A DNA stretch of 64,000 nucleotides from Enoplolaimus lenunculus (lineage: Eukaryota > Nematoda > Enoplea > Enoplida > Thoracostomopsidae): contig JASANG010002520.1 of assembly GCA_030248215.1 (NCBI GenBank), positions 248,001 to 312,000 on the forward strand. The letters run 5' to 3'. Below are positions 51,935 to 63,581 of the stretch, one piece after another. The position numbers and the translations under genes are program-made. The notes under the pieces were generated by a model. That model searched no databases. It worked only from the letters and a program-made list of their open reading frames with translations, and was not told the DNA's origin. Each line of letters opens with the position of its first letter. Within the stretch, counting starts at the first letter, position 1.

Positions 51935-52267
51935 TAAAAATGTTCAATATAGCTCAAGAGCTCCAAAAAAACCAACATGGCGGCGTAAACGGCAACGCGG
52001 TCAAAGCCAACCAGGTTAGCTAACGGTTCGTTTTAGACTGAATAAATTTTTAATTTTAAAACCCTATTAAAACGTTGATTTGAACCCACGCTTTATGTGA
52101 TTTCCCGGTTGTTTTGGTTGTGTTAGGTGTCACAGAGAGCGTATAGGTGATAGCTGAGGCCGAGGGTAATTATCTGGTTAAAAAAACCGTGATAGACGTA
52201 CACCAGCCAAGCGGACATATTGACATCGTATGCTATTACCGGCTACCACTGATTTTGCTCAAGGATT

Positions 52268-52470
52268 CATATTCTCAAATGTGTATAGCATCTGTCACCA
52301 GCGATAGGTTTTTAACCTAAAAGGCAACTGTTTGCGGATCTCTAAACTGGCACTGAAGCAGGAAAGATCAAATGTAAAAATGTTGTAAATTTCGAACCTC
52401 AGGATTCAGTGATTAATAAGCCACAATACGTGTCACCAAATGGTGGGTGATAGGTGCTATACACGCTTAA
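52268..52470. repeat. GTGTGTAGCACC repeat (family 11) as a foldback
   Basis: GTGTATAGCATCTGTCACC at the left and GGTGATAGGTGCTATACAC at the right are inverted repeats. This is the only place where both ends of family 11 are visible. Confidence 0.65.
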
Positions 52471-52647
52471 GATCACTGGCCCAGCCTTAAGATGATCTTA
52501 GCCTTGATTTTTGTGAGGTATGTACCATTGTCCAATAGACAATTGAGGATTGGAAGCTCAGGTTTCAAAAAATTTTGATTTCTGTAAAAATCACAGTATG
52601 TTAGGATTTTGGTGTAGTAGGACCTGGTCCATCAAACAGCCAGGAGA

Positions 52648-52708
52648 AATGGACCGTAACAGTAGTATATGCATATTCCTAAACCTAAGCTTAAGCGTCA
52701 AAACTTTT
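52648..52708 (-). mobile_element. Family-1 end fragment
   Basis: GGACCGTAACAGTAGTATAT, GCATATTCCTAAACC; stops abruptly. Confidence 0.7.
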
Positions 52709-53452
52709 TTAGGAGTGACATGTGATTAATTTTCCAATGATTAAAACTTAGGTTAAAAACTTTTTTCAAGGGTGGCAACATATTTTGAGGAGTTGGACCC
52801 CCCCAGACCCCTGTCAATACAGGATCGAGGCTTTTCCGGCTAGTTATAGACCTCTGCTAAGCAATAGAATGCTACTGAAACTACATTTTTGTCACAAGAT
52901 AACGTCAGCAACCTATTTGCCAACAGTTAACCAACAAAAATACCCAGTGAGCTTACAATCAACCTGTCTACCGTAATTTTACAATTGCTAATACAGCTTA
53001 CCTTCTATCAGTTGGAATATGTCCTATTTGTGCATTGAATCTGCCTCTTACACCATAAAAGGACGTTTTGCAACAAAATTGCTCAAAATAAGCAACATGT
53101 AACAAACTGCAAATGTTTCAAATTGCAAAAATTACACGCAAAGCCAAAAATATTTCACGTATAGCCTAACTTCATTACTGAATATAGACTTTTGCTATAT
53201 TGAGTTATACTCAAAAACAACCTAATCATGTAAACATAGTAGTTTTTGTCGTTTCCATGGTGCTAAGTACCGGTTCCGCAGTGAAACGGATTTATCAATC
53301 CCAACAAAACCCCGACCAAGATGCGGCCTTGAGGATCAGTTTCGATCCTGCAATTGTATTTTTTTGCGAAATCTTAGAGTGCCATCTTTAGACAAATCAG
53401 TGAAATTAATATAAATTTCTCTAATGTTCTCAAGAATTTACTGGTCTTTCAG
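52709..53452. other. Unassigned stretch
   Basis: The 63-codon frame at 53200-53391 has a hydrophobic run (NIVVFVVSMVL) and could be an exon, but its splice signals are poor. 52785-52815 looks like a transposon edge. Confidence 0.3.
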
Positions 53453-53692
53453 GTTTTCAGCCAGTTAAATTTGTCAAATCCATTACCTTGGGCCTCACAC
53501 TGCCTTCGTCCCTCAGGCTGTATTCCAGTCTACCCTGAGGATATCATATACGGTGTTCGGGTGGCTAATTTACTTCCTACAAAAACGAAAATCAACGAAA
53601 ACCACCCTCAATTCATTGTCCAAAAACCTTATTTTGTTTTTCGCGAAAACTTCTCGACAGACACATATTACGCGTGTAGCAGCGAATCCTGA
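53453..53692 (+). CDS. Tentative terminal exon
   Basis: A strong 3' splice site (TTTACTGGTCTTTCAG) opens a phase-0 frame of 79 residues to TGA, with AATAAA 58 bases further on. The peptide has NLS and NFS sequons and three Cys, and reads like an ordinary folded domain (PEDIIYGVRVANLL). It may join the exon at 50957-51125, which leaves in phase 0. Skipping one base group to the next AG (exon from 53461) changes only the first residues. Confidence 0.42.
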   Translation, partial: VFSQLNLSNPLPWASHCLRPSGCIPVYPEDIIYGVRVANLLPTKTKINENHPQFIVQKPYFVFRENFSTDTYYACSSES

Positions 53693-53749
53693 AACTTGAA
53701 CTGACTGTGGTCGAGTGTCGATCAAATCGACTAAAATACTTAAAAATGG

Positions 53750-53755
53750 AATAAA
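53750..53755 (+). promoter_or_regulatory. Candidate polyadenylation signal
   Basis: AATAAA 58 bases after the stop of the tentative terminal exon. Confidence 0.4.
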
Positions 53756-53759
53756 TCAT

Positions 53760-54268
53760 TAATGTTCATTCAACCAATGACAGTGACCCGACTCGATTAT
53801 AAAATATTTGCACTGGGGGGTTGTGGCTCATGTTGCCCCCCTTTTGATGTACCCCTGATTGTACCCGGTGTATAGGCAAACTATACGCGGTGTCTCGAAG
53901 CCGCCTCTGTATGGCGTGTGTGTATTAGGTTGTACCTACCTTGTAGAGCATCGTTATAATATTGAGAAGCAGGGGGTTTTTTGTCGAAAAACAACACTTT
54001 TGGCCTCCAAAAAACTCACAAAGGTCTTAAACAAACCTTGTATATGTAGCACTTGCATAGAGGAATAGACGAGTAAAAGATGATGCTTAAGGTAAAAGAA
54101 AATGTAGAAACAAAATATTGAAACCTTTGGAGGGGTGCAGTTGCCGTTCAAGATAGGGTAATTCAACAGTTAATTGATTGCTGTAAAACGATATTAAAAA
54201 CAATAAAGTAATTGATTTTAGTTTCGTTATGAAATCGTTTAACGCGTGACAACTTTTAAATTTTCCTT
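53760..54268. other. Unassigned stretch
   Basis: The 69-codon frame at 53859-54068 is unsupported. Confidence 0.35.
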
Positions 54269-54276
54269 AATTATTA

Positions 54277-54597
54277 CAAGAGTGCATAATACAAGAGTGT
54301 GCAACTCATTGGGTCCTCATGGTGTAAAATGTACCACCGGCCGTTGCGTTTTTGGCCGACCCTTCCCCGTTGTTAAGAGGGGAGGATCGTTATCACATGA
54401 ATACCCCTAAATTAAACTATAAGCGGAGCAATTTTTGTAGCCGTATACATAAAGTGTCATGGTTGTCACCGGTTGTACTCCCTCTAAATAAAGGGGGGAG
54501 GGTCGGGCTAAAACGCAATGCGTGCCGGGTACATTGTTTTGTACACAGAATGTGTCCAGTTGCACACTCTTGTTGAAGTATGCATCGTCCACTTTTG
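54277..54597 (-). mobile_element. Family-5 MITE
   Basis: CAAGAGTGCATAATACAAG to CGTCCACTTTTG. Flanks ATTATTA / ATTATAC (5 of 7). Interior as in 16700-17010. Confidence 0.92.
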
Positions 54598-54604
54598 ATT
54601 ATAC

Positions 54605-55420
54605 ATAAAAGAATATTTTGTTAATTGCAGAAAATGTTTGAAATATTAAAAACTTTCTGAACAAAACCTAATATTTGACATTAATTTTAACATTTTTAGC
54701 TCGTAAAACAGGTCTTAAAATTTATCCATTGACCTGTAGTGGCTAAATATATGTTTCGTTTACTTGTGTTCTGCGTCGTATCGCAATAACTTCAAAACGA
54801 GTTATGGTCGGTCAAAGTTGAACTCAACTGCAAGTTTAATTTAAACTTTATCTATTTTTAACATCAGCTAAACGTTGGTACGCCCTTATACGTACGATTG
54901 TTCTGCTGCGACTGGTGAAACCATTTAATCTTGTCATCGGATATAACCACAAATTAGTCGAAAAAAATATGCCCAGTTTCAACCAAACTAAAGCAGAACA
55001 CTGGTTCTGCCCAAATCTAAAATATTTCTAAATTGCTAAAGTTTGATTTATTAGTTCGTATACTCAAACGGCTTCGGCTCATCTTTCAACTCATAAGAAT
55101 TCAAAATTAACTCAACTGCCGTAATTTGCAAACAGCGTACACCCAGCAGATTAAGTAAGTTTGAAAATCAAAATTAGCAATTTTTCAGGTCGCTTTCTGG
55201 GCCCGTATTTTCCAATACATGAGTTGATGATAGGTCTTGTAACTTTCGAACCAGTGCATGCTGAGGCTCAAAATTCAGCACATTTTTCGCAAATGATTTA
55301 CGCTACAGCTGTAGTAAATTTTGATTTCAACAACTGCAACAGTTAGTGAGTTTGAAAACCTATTTACTATATAAAGTAACTTCATGATAGTTGCTATACA
55401 CAGTTGATAATATGGGTCAT
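54605..55420. other. Unassigned stretch
   Basis: Nothing recognised. Confidence 0.35.
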
Positions 55421-55424
55421 GATC

Positions 55425-55485
55425 AAAGGTTAAAGCCACCTATGTTCTCTGCTGTGTGTAGCACCTGTTTTCAGTTAGAAATATG
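55425..55485 (+). repeat. GTGTGTAGCACC repeat
   Basis: TGTTCTCTGCTGTGTGTAGC then ACCTGTTTTCAGTTAGAAAT. Confidence 0.6.
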
Positions 55486-55554
55486 ATGTCAAATGAAAAT
55501 CAGCCAATAAATGTAAAAAATTCATAGAACCGAGAGCGGAATGCAATTTACCAA

Positions 55555-55625
55555 AAACCACAACAAAATGTACCAGTAAGCGTTGCGTTTGAGATTTACC
55601 CCCACTCTTTTGAGCGGGGATGGGT
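55555..55625 (+). mobile_element. Family-5 internal scrap
   Basis: ACAAAATGTACCAGTAAGCG, TTGCGTTT, then a C-run/G-run; no ends. Confidence 0.6.
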
Positions 55626-56144
55626 GCATCCATGTCATCTGGAATATGGTTAACCAATCCTAGCCAGTTTTGAAATATCGTGTTTTTAAACCGAGTAAAT
55701 TGAAATAAATATTTAGAGTTGGCATAAACAGTTTTGGCTTTTCGTTGGCTTCGCTCGCGAAATTTCCTTCTTTCCGTCGACAATTCATCTCTGGTTCGAC
55801 TGTTGTTAAATAAAACTGTAATCTTCAAACATGGTCAGTGGTCGGCTGGTTTATATCAAAAATGCCAAGACGAAATGTGCTGCCAACGCTGCCTTATTCG
55901 TACTCATTTTATAAGAATTAAAAACCTCATCAAATGCCATGTTTTCGAAATTCGTGCACTTCAAAAAGATTAAGGTTAAAAGTTAAATTAGCACAGTTTC
56001 CGGCAGTTTCCTGAATTTCATTCAAAGGTTTCGAAAACAAACAAAACGAATATTGAAAATGAAATTGGAAGAAAAACTACAGACAATTTTTCTATTAGTA
56101 CTTAATGTCTGTTTATCTAAGGTACCCCCTGCTCCGGTTCCTGT
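55626..56144. other. Unassigned stretch
   Basis: TTGGCTTCGCTCGCGAAATT at 55745 recalls the GCGAGC repeat. No gene recognised. Confidence 0.35.
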
Positions 56145-56152
56145 CAATCACC

Positions 56153-56414
56153 GGTCCATGTAAAGATCAGGGGCGGAACGTTTTTGTGTGACACTAGAAT
56201 AGAGTAAGCTTAAGTTTTAGACTATTTTTGTGCTTGGCGTAGGCTTATGCGTAGGCTTAGGCTTAGGAATAAACTGATTCTTACGGTTAGGCTTAGACTT
56301 AGGCTTAGGCGTAGAAATAAACTCATTCTTACTGTTTAGACTTAGGCTTAAGCTTGGGCTAAGGCTTCGGAATATGCTTATAATACTGTTCCGCCCCTGT
56401 TCTTTACATTGGCT
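56153..56414 (+). mobile_element. Family-1 MITE
   Basis: GGTCCATGTAAAGATCAGGG to TTTACATTGGCT. Flanks CAATCACC / CAATCTTC (6 of 8); three hexamer runs. Confidence 0.93.
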
Positions 56415-56439
56415 CAATCTTCTAGGAATTAAAAAACCA

Positions 56440-56655
56440 ATCAAAGCAAAACCTGCATAAACCGCACAGCTTAATCTTGAAACGGAAAATTACCCTTTTT
56501 TCTGGTTGGTTTCTGACGTGGGTAGACCGGTTTGGACGATGGGTGAAACCAGATTTGCAGTTCGAATGGGTATCACCGCGTGTATAACTGGCGAGGGACA
56601 GCACGGATTTGACTTCTACGATCCAGGAGGTTGAGCCTGCAAAAGTGTATATTCT
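56440..56655 (-). CDS. Doubtful minus-strand exon
   Basis: Between two family-1 elements the minus strand is open for about 70 codons. It follows ATACACTTTTGCAG, a fair 3' splice site, and AAAAAAGG/GTAATT is a possible donor. The peptide has one Cys near its middle (SNCKSGF) and is basic. It could be an upstream exon of the membrane-protein gene or chance. Confidence 0.25.
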
Positions 56656-56677
56656 GATCCTTCGTGCTGCACTCTCG

Positions 56678-56829
56678 GACCCATTTACAGAACAGGGCCG
56701 GATCGTTTTTGTTGCGGGACAGTAAATCAGTTGAAACCTTAGACTAACTATTTTGCTTAGGATTAGACTTAGACTTAGGCTTAGGAATATGCTTATACTA
56801 CTGTTTCGGCCCAGTTCTATACATGGGCC
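56678..56829 (+). mobile_element. Family-1 MITE
   Basis: GACCCATTTACAGAACAGGG to CTATACATGGGCC. Flanks CACTCTCG / CACTTTTG (6 of 8). Confidence 0.9.
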
Positions 56830-57205
56830 CACTTTTGTACAGGTCTGTCACGTTTGGATTGAAAACGAAATATCAGAAAACGGACAGCGAAAAGGAATTA
56901 AAACGGAAATAGAAATGTTGTTTTTCCTATCAATAGCTCGTGTTTGTTTAGCTAAAACGGTACGTTTTTGCAAAGAATAGACAACAAAAATAGGCAAATT
57001 ATCGGTAGAAACCACCATCAATCATAGTAAGAGGTACGATAGGAAATAGGCTCAAATCTAAGCTATATATCTAAAAAATGAAACCTAAAAATGAATTTAC
57101 AAGGTATATAATGTAGCTGGACGCAGATCTCTAAAACCTAATTAATGTTATAGAAATATTGTTTGTGGGACAAACCGTCTCCAGTAATAAAAATTTAAGC
57201 CTTAA
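56830..57205. other. Unassigned stretch
   Basis: Nothing recognised. Confidence 0.35.
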
Positions 57206-57212
57206 AAACTTC

Positions 57213-57364
57213 GGCCAATGTATAGAACAGGACCGAAGCAGTAGTATAAGCATATTCCTGAGCCTAAGCCTAAGCTTAAAAGCAAAACAAATAGTCTGAA
57301 GCTTAAGCTTTCTCTATTGGAGTTCCACCAAAAAAACGTTCCCCTCCTGATCTTTGCATGAGCC
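57213..57364 (-). mobile_element. Family-1 MITE
   Basis: GGCCAATGTATAGAACAGGA to GATCTTTGCATGAGCC; few hexamers. Confidence 0.9.
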
Positions 57365-57461
57365 AAATTTCAACCTTCATAGATTAGATGTATTTTTTAT
57401 CAAGAATTTCAGTTGCCAAAAAGATTAAGTCTACTCTGCTGTTTTATATGACACTTTTTCG

Positions 57462-57494
57462 ACGAACGGTGTCGGATATCATTAAAAGTATCGA
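57462..57494 (+). mobile_element. Family-3 end scrap
   Basis: GAACGGTGTCGGATATCATT, AAAAGTAT. Confidence 0.5.
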
Positions 57495-57599
57495 AAATTA
57501 TAAATACCACCCATAGGTTTTGGCTCAACCGCCTGATTTTTGTTCGCCAGTTTTTTGTTTTCGTCGGACTTTCATACAGACATGTTCCTGAATTGTGGC

Positions 57600-57761
57600 C
57601 CAACAACAACAACAACAACAACAACAACCGCAACAACAACAACAACAACAACAACCGCAACACCAACAACAATAACAACAACAACAACCAACCCCAACAA
57701 CAACAACAACAACAACAACCGCAACAACAACAACGACAACAACAACAACAACAACAACCCC

Positions 57762-57797
<36 letters not shown>

Positions 57798-57915
57798 AAC
57801 AACAACAACAACAACAACAACACCAACAACAATAACAACAACAACAACCAACCCCAACAACAACAACAACAACCGCAACAACAACAACCACAACAACAAC
57901 AACAACAACAACCCC

Positions 57916-57954
<39 letters not shown>

Positions 57955-58075
57955 AACAACAACAACAACAACAACAACACCAACAACAATAACAACAACA
58001 ACAACCAACCCCAACAACAACAACAACAACAACCGCAACAACAACAACCACAACAACAACAACAACAACAACCCC

Positions 58076-58111
<36 letters not shown>

Positions 58112-58226
58112 AACAACAACAACAACAACAACACCAACAACAATCACAACAACAACAACCAACCCCAACAACAACAACAACAACCGCAACAACAACAACC
58201 ACAACAACAACAACAACAACAACCCC

Positions 58227-58274
<48 letters not shown>

Positions 58275-58397
58275 AACAACAACAACAACAACAACAATAG
58301 CAACAACAACAACAACAATAACAACAACAACAACAACAATAGCAACAACAACAACAACAACAACAATCGCAACAACAACAACCCCAACAACAACAAA
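57600..58397. repeat. (CAA)n tract with ~157-bp higher-order units
   Basis: About 800 bases of CAA triplets with CCG, CCC, CCA and CAAT variants. CACCAACAACAATAACAAC starts at 57661, 57821 and 57978, and a near copy at 58132. The variants recur in fixed order in each unit, so this is a tandem repeat of a repeat. All long frames here (poly-Leu, Val, Cys, Asn or Gln) are by-products. Confidence 0.97.
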
Positions 58398-58710
58398 GTG
58401 GAACACTACGCAATCCAAAAGGAACATACAAGCAAACCATGTGAAACTCTCCAAACGGACATCAAAATATAGAATTACACGAGTTTCAAAACTAGCGCAT
58501 GGGCGTCTGCGTGTCTAAAGTGTTGTTGCTTCTATTGGCGACCAAATACAGAAACATTTTCTATTTCACCACCGAATAGACAAAGTTTAGTTTGTACGGG
58601 CGTGGGAACAACTTTAGTTGTTGTCCCCGTAAGCTAAACAGCATCGGAAAGGACATTGGTGACCACAGCAGTGTGTAGCTATGAAATCATTTCGATAGGG
58701 AACACGTGTT
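58398..58710. other. Unassigned stretch
   Basis: Nothing recognised. Confidence 0.35.
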
Positions 58711-58719
58711 AAAAATTTG

Positions 58720-58915
58720 AGCCATTGTAAAGAACAGGGGCGGAACAGTATTATAAGCATATTGCTAAGCCTAAGCCTAAGCGTAACAATGAGCATATTC
58801 CTACGCCTAAGCCGAAGCCTAAGCGTAAGTCAGGCAAAAAAATTAGTCTAAGCCTTAGCTTCACTCTATTGCAGTCCCATAGAAATACGTTCCGCCTCTG
58901 ATGTTTACATGGGCC
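58720..58915 (-). mobile_element. Family-1 MITE with perfect 8-bp duplication
   Basis: AAAATTTG at 58712-58719 and 58916-58923. AGCCATTGTAAAGAACAGGG to GATGTTTACATGGGCC. Confidence 0.96.
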
Positions 58916-58923
58916 AAAATTTG

Positions 58924-59390
58924 CAACTGAGCGTTAGCGTGCAAAACAGTTTTGTTTGCCTTCAAAATGCAGCAGAAAATTCAAAAGTTAAATGACTTTT
59001 TTCAAAAATATTAAATTTAATAAAACCCCCTTATTTTTGCTTGTATGCTTCCATGCACAAGAGAACCGCTGTTATAAGGGGGGCAAATGATGGTTTAACC
59101 CCTTTTTAAAACTAAATTTTTACTAATTACATTTTTCTGTGATTAGGAATTCTAAGTTCTACGCACGAACAATAGCTACTATGTGTTACAGTGTTTATTT
59201 AGACAGAGACGGTCAGATTCTTGAATTTTCTTTCAAGAATTTCGACCCTGAAAAGAATAAAAACTTTTGGGGTTGAACGGAATTGAAATTTGACCCACGC
59301 AGTTGGTAAGACACAGGTTTAGAAACCGGGTGAAAATATGATGAAAACAGATTGACGGCAGAGATCTAAACGGTCGTTAAATGGTGAACA
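58924..59390. other. Unassigned stretch
   Basis: Nothing recognised. Confidence 0.35.
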
Positions 59391-59395
59391 GAAAC

Positions 59396-59580
59396 CGCCA
59401 ATGTTTTGAACGGGACCGTAACAGTAGTATAAGCATATTCCTTAGCTTAAGCATAAGCCTAAGCGTAAACATGAAATTATACCTAAACCTAATTCTAAGC
59501 AAAAAGTTTAGTCTAAAGCTTAAACTTACTCTATTGCATTATTCTAGAAAAACGTTCCGCCGCTGATCTTTACATGAACC
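59396..59580 (-). mobile_element. Family-1 MITE
   Basis: GCCAATGTTTTGAACGGGAC to GATCTTTACATGAACC. Confidence 0.88.
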
Positions 59581-59677
59581 TGGGAAAACTCAGGCTTCTT
59601 AATAGTATTTACCGAAGCATTTGTTTTTACAAAGGTAATTTTGTTTTTACTAAGCTTAAACGATCCATAAAGCCTAC

Positions 59678-59855
59678 TTAGGGTTGCGATATACTTGCCA
59701 TCCGGCTGCGTCCGTCTCCGTTCGTACCATAAGTTATCGTACGTAAGTTATTTGCGTACGATACCGCACGGCGACGGACGGCATCGTACGGGTGACAGAC
59801 GGGCCGAACGAGTGACGGACGACGCCGGACGTCAACAAAAGTATAGCGCAACCCT
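59678..59855. mobile_element. Family-3 MITE, full copy
   Basis: TTAGGGTTGCGATATACTTG to AAGTATAGCGCAACCCTTA; core GATACCGCACGGCGACGG. Confidence 0.95.
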
Positions 59856-60084
59856 TACGGTAAATTTTTTAGACGAACTCAAAGCATGAGTTATTCAACT
59901 CTTAACATTGAACCGAAAATAACTCAGCCACATAAATACACAATATTGAAATTCGGACACAATTTAATAGCAGTAAAAACCACACAAATACACGTAACCA
60001 TGATCAAATATATACTAATAGACACAATAGGCAGCGTTCAGATTTGAACCGGAACCAGAACCAGAAGAAAAACCACCAGGGGCA

Positions 60085-60245
60085 GGACCGTATCCAGCTC
60101 ACCTTGCTAGGGAGGCTAAAAAATTTTCAGGACGGGCATTCAAGGATTTTCAATGAGTTACAAGCAAAGTTGAAAACTTTCTAAGGGAATGGCCACAATT
60201 CTCCAGGGGGGCGGAGCCTCCCTGGCTTCCCTTTGGCTGCGGGCC
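60085..60245 (+). mobile_element. Family-2 MITE
   Basis: GGACCGTATCCAGCTCACC to CTTTGGCTGCGGGCC; inner foldback GGGGGGCGGAGCC. Confidence 0.88.
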
Positions 60246-60249
60246 CGAC

Positions 60250-60555
60250 CAGGGATCGTTAAAGTCCCCTCAATGCAAATTGTCGCCCACAGGAACCAGA
60301 ATCCCCCCATAGATCGTTCTGAAATTCACCCCTGTGGTGTTGAGCTGGTTTCTCTGGCAAGCTTTGAACAGATTGACTATATATTAAAATATGTATTTTG
60401 TGAATATATTCAAAAATATACATGAAAGCTTTTACTGGCAGTATATCAATAGGTTTTTCATACAGCGCCGAAAGAACCGATAGTTTGAGGGCCTTTGCGT
60501 GATCTGAAACGAAATATTATTTTAAAATGGTTAAAATAAACAAAATAAAACCTGA
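60250..60555. other. Unassigned stretch
   Basis: Nothing recognised. Confidence 0.35.
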
Positions 60556-60557
60556 AA

Positions 60558-60620
60558 CATTAAGCTTAAGCTTTAGATATAAGCTTATTAGCTTTGTTTT
60601 GGAACCTGTTCTATTCGAAA
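60558..60620 (+). mobile_element. Family-1 scrap
   Basis: ACATTAAGCTTAAGCTTTAG then GGAACCTGTTCTATTC. Confidence 0.6.
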
Positions 60621-60635
60621 CCGTGACGGATCTAA

Positions 60636-60760
60636 AAATTCGAGACGGGCTAAACAGCGATTGAGTGAAGCGAGCAAGAAGCCAAACGCAATTTTAGTAC
60701 TAAATATTAAGACAAAATTTTGGTTTTGTTCGCTGTTTATGGCTTAGGCGCCCTCCTTGA
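60636..60760 (+). repeat. GCGAGC repeat piece
   Basis: GAGTGAAGCGAGCAAGAAGC, CAAACGCAATTTTAGTAC; see 6795-7000. Confidence 0.55.
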
Positions 60761-60803
60761 ATCAGCCAGTGCTCATAGGCGACTAAAGTAAACTTAGTAA
60801 CAT

Positions 60804-61143
60804 CAAGAGTGGATGATCACTCTTTATAACAAGAGTGTGCAACTGGGTACATTCTGTGTACAAAAGAATGTCCGGCACGCGTTGCGTTTTTGGCCTACCC
60901 TCCCTTTATTTAAGGGGTGGGTCAAGTTTGACAATTTTTCCTATTTTACACGTTGAAATATTGCAGTTGTAAAATACCTCCGTCAATAATTTTATAAGCA
61001 TCCGCATTCTACATTTCAAACATCAACTACACCCCTCTAAATAAGGGGGGGTCGGCCACAAATGTAACGACCGGTGGTACATTTTGTACCACACAAATTT
61101 CGGTAGTTGCACACTCTTGTTTTCTAGTGATCATCCACTCTTG
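60804..61143 (+). mobile_element. Family-5 MITE
   Basis: CAAGAGTGGATGATCAC to GATCATCCACTCTTG, with TGGTACATTTTGTACCA. The longer ends match 29224-29515. Flank match is partial (GTAACAT / GTACCAG). Confidence 0.93.
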
Positions 61144-61187
61144 GTACCAGAGATATTTTGTGGAAAGCATGATTTTCAACAATCGTA

Positions 61188-61232
61188 ACCTATGAAATGT
61201 GTGTAGCATTTATCACCAGTTAATGATAAGTT
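61188..61232 (+). repeat. GTGTGTAGCACC repeat
   Basis: CTATGAAATGTGTGTAGCAT, TTATCACCAGTTAATGATAA. Confidence 0.6.
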
Positions 61233-61424
61233 GTGAAATGAATGAAAAAGTTAAAAATTTAATATTTATATATTAATTTCAACTGTACTAAATTTTTGAA
61301 ACTTCGGTTATATTCTCTGATTCAAAATATCAAAGATCTATCGTTAATCTCGCGATTGCTATTTAATATACAGCTTTTGAAATTTTCGGCTAATTCATGC
61401 GTTTTAAGCCTGAGATTAAAACAT

Positions 61425-61702
61425 CAAAACCCTTTGCCGCATAAAGTATACTACGAGCAACTAAAATGCAAATTGTGTACGTAAAATAATAACAAACTCC
61501 CAGTGGTAATTAATTACTAAATGTGTGCGCTTACAAAGTTTTCACGTAAGTTGTCATTGTGTGCTCGACCTTTAGTCCCAAACTCATGTACTCGTGCGCC
61601 GACCGATGGTAAGCAACTCGCATCCGAGAACTCACTGGTTTCAATCCTAACTTGAAATTAGATCTCAGATGAAATAGAAAATATTTATGTGAGAAACTTA
61701 TT
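61425..61702 (+). mobile_element. Family-10 element, diverged
   Basis: AAAACCCTTTGCCGCATAAA, GTATACTACGAGCAACTAAA at the left; ATTTATGTGAGAAACTT at the right. The tRNA-like core is weak (GGTTTCAATCC). Confidence 0.82.
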
Positions 61703-61704
61703 AT

Positions 61705-62720
61705 TTATCATAATAATTATTATGCCCTTCCCATCTTATATTTACATACTTTAAACATATTTTTGGTATAAATGAACTCCTGTAATTTGTTTATTGCACA
61801 ACTTTCAAGTGGCCACTTTAGCGAATGCCGTTGACAACCGGGTACCGCTATAAAACTATTGCAAAAATTGCAACTGCAGTATAAAACTGCACTACATAGC
61901 TATCTGCACGCAGGTTGCAAACCGCAAATTATATTAAAAAATTGTACCTTCAACCGAGAAACTTTACTAGTAGCGTCATAGCGAAAAATTTTTATACGTC
62001 CCGGCATTTTTGAACAAGTCTAAATATTTTAGCCGAGTGTAATGGCTTCGACTAAATATGGATCTACCACTGTTGTTGTTTATTTAGCAAACGAACGCTT
62101 TCAGCTTAAAACTAAGTCAGCAGCTGCGCTGATGTGCAATAACGTATAGAAAGGAAAAGTTTTCTAGTTCAAAAATTTGTGTTTAGAAGCTGCTACTGCA
62201 GAATATAAACGCAAACACGCGTTTGCAGAAATTGCAGTTTTGCACTTTTATGCAATCTGTAATATTTTATAGCAGTCAATATGTTAAACTGTGATGTTGT
62301 TGTATTTGTGGCCTCGGAACAATTATTAAGGCTTACAGTTAGCACAAATAGGAGGTGACCCTATAAGTTTCAGGAACGACTGTGGAGGTAGAACAAGCTT
62401 GCATTGCGTTTAGTGTGTTGTTTAGATTTTATAGTTAGTCTATTTGATGTTGTTGTTTTAAATGTTTGTATCTTTTAAGATATATTTTTTTACATTTTTT
62501 CCTTTGCAAAAATTTCGCAAGTTTGACAATCTGATTTTTAAAATATGGGTTTGAATGTAGGTTTACGTTTTCGCTAAAAATCGGTGTCCGCTATCGTCAT
62601 GGAAATGCCAGAAATTTGCTTATTTTTATGCTTTTGTGAAGTTATTAACGAAAAATACTTTTCGTATTAAAAACATTAATTTTAGCAATTAGTTTACGCA
62701 AGTTTTAGCAATAACCTATT
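61705..62720. other. Unassigned stretch
   Basis: AT-rich; TTGCAA-rich words at 61860-61930 and 62190-62260 may be family-6 debris. No gene recognised. Confidence 0.35.
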
Positions 62721-62724
62721 CGTG

Positions 62725-63410
62725 CATCTTGCATGTGCAAGTTTGGTCACAAAGCAGCTTTGAAGTTGTTGCAGTTTCAAGAACTGGAATTTATGCTCTT
62801 AAATCTAATTTGCATGTATCAAAAGAATTGGAAGTCGCTTGAATATTTTGCATCAGCATTTTGATTGGCCAGTCGGAAATTGTATTACTGTGCGCATTTT
62901 GAATTAATTTGGACTTTCTAAATTTATTCAAGAAGCTTGAATTAATTAAAATTAGTCTACATGGTTGCCATATTTGCCGACGAAGTCAACATATTTTCCG
63001 TACAAATGCAGGAACGCAACTAGAAATATTTTTATAGAATAATACATAAACACAATTTTGGTGTTACGATCTTCAAGATAGACTAAACTAACTAAATCTA
63101 GTAACAGATTTAATTTGCATACGTATTTAAAATTTACTTGGAACGGTGTCCAAAATATGTATGTGGGGTGATCCAGCATCAGTTATCTAGATATTAAACT
63201 TGTTTAATATTTCACAGTCTACAGCGATGATGACGGGACTAATTTCAGTTTTTAAGCACTAAATAGAAATTGTGTCGGTATGGAAGCCCTTTTAAGTCAA
63301 GAAATTTCGAGTAAAACTTGTTTTACGGGTAAATGTTTCTTGAATCAATACGTTCGATCAACCTGCAGCTATAATTCATTCGAAATGAATAGGTTTTCAG
63401 TTGATACCTT
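62725..63410 (+). mobile_element. Family-6 element, long form
   Basis: CATGTGCAAGTTTGGTCACA at the left. TTTATTCAAGAAGCTTGAAT and TATTTCACAGTCTACAGCGA follow, matching 13205-13545 and, inverted, 36600-36840. A segment at about 62960-63180 is not shared with those copies and may be an insert. The right end is unclear. Confidence 0.65.
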
Positions 63411-63581
63411 CTGATTAAAACTCATTTAACAAAGAAGCTACAAATCCTGTTTGAAGATTTTTCGCTGAACTCAACCACACAAGTTTGTGATGATCCAGCT
63501 TACAAATGCCAGTTTTTAAGACTTCATGCTCATGTAATGTGTACCCTATGCTCATCATGTGTGACAAAATGTTTTATATGC

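Noticed and set aside
57409-58454. Long open frames (up to 309 codons) rich in Leu, Val, Cys, Asn or Gln
   Set aside because: They are frames through a (CAA)n tract; every frame of a triplet repeat stays open.
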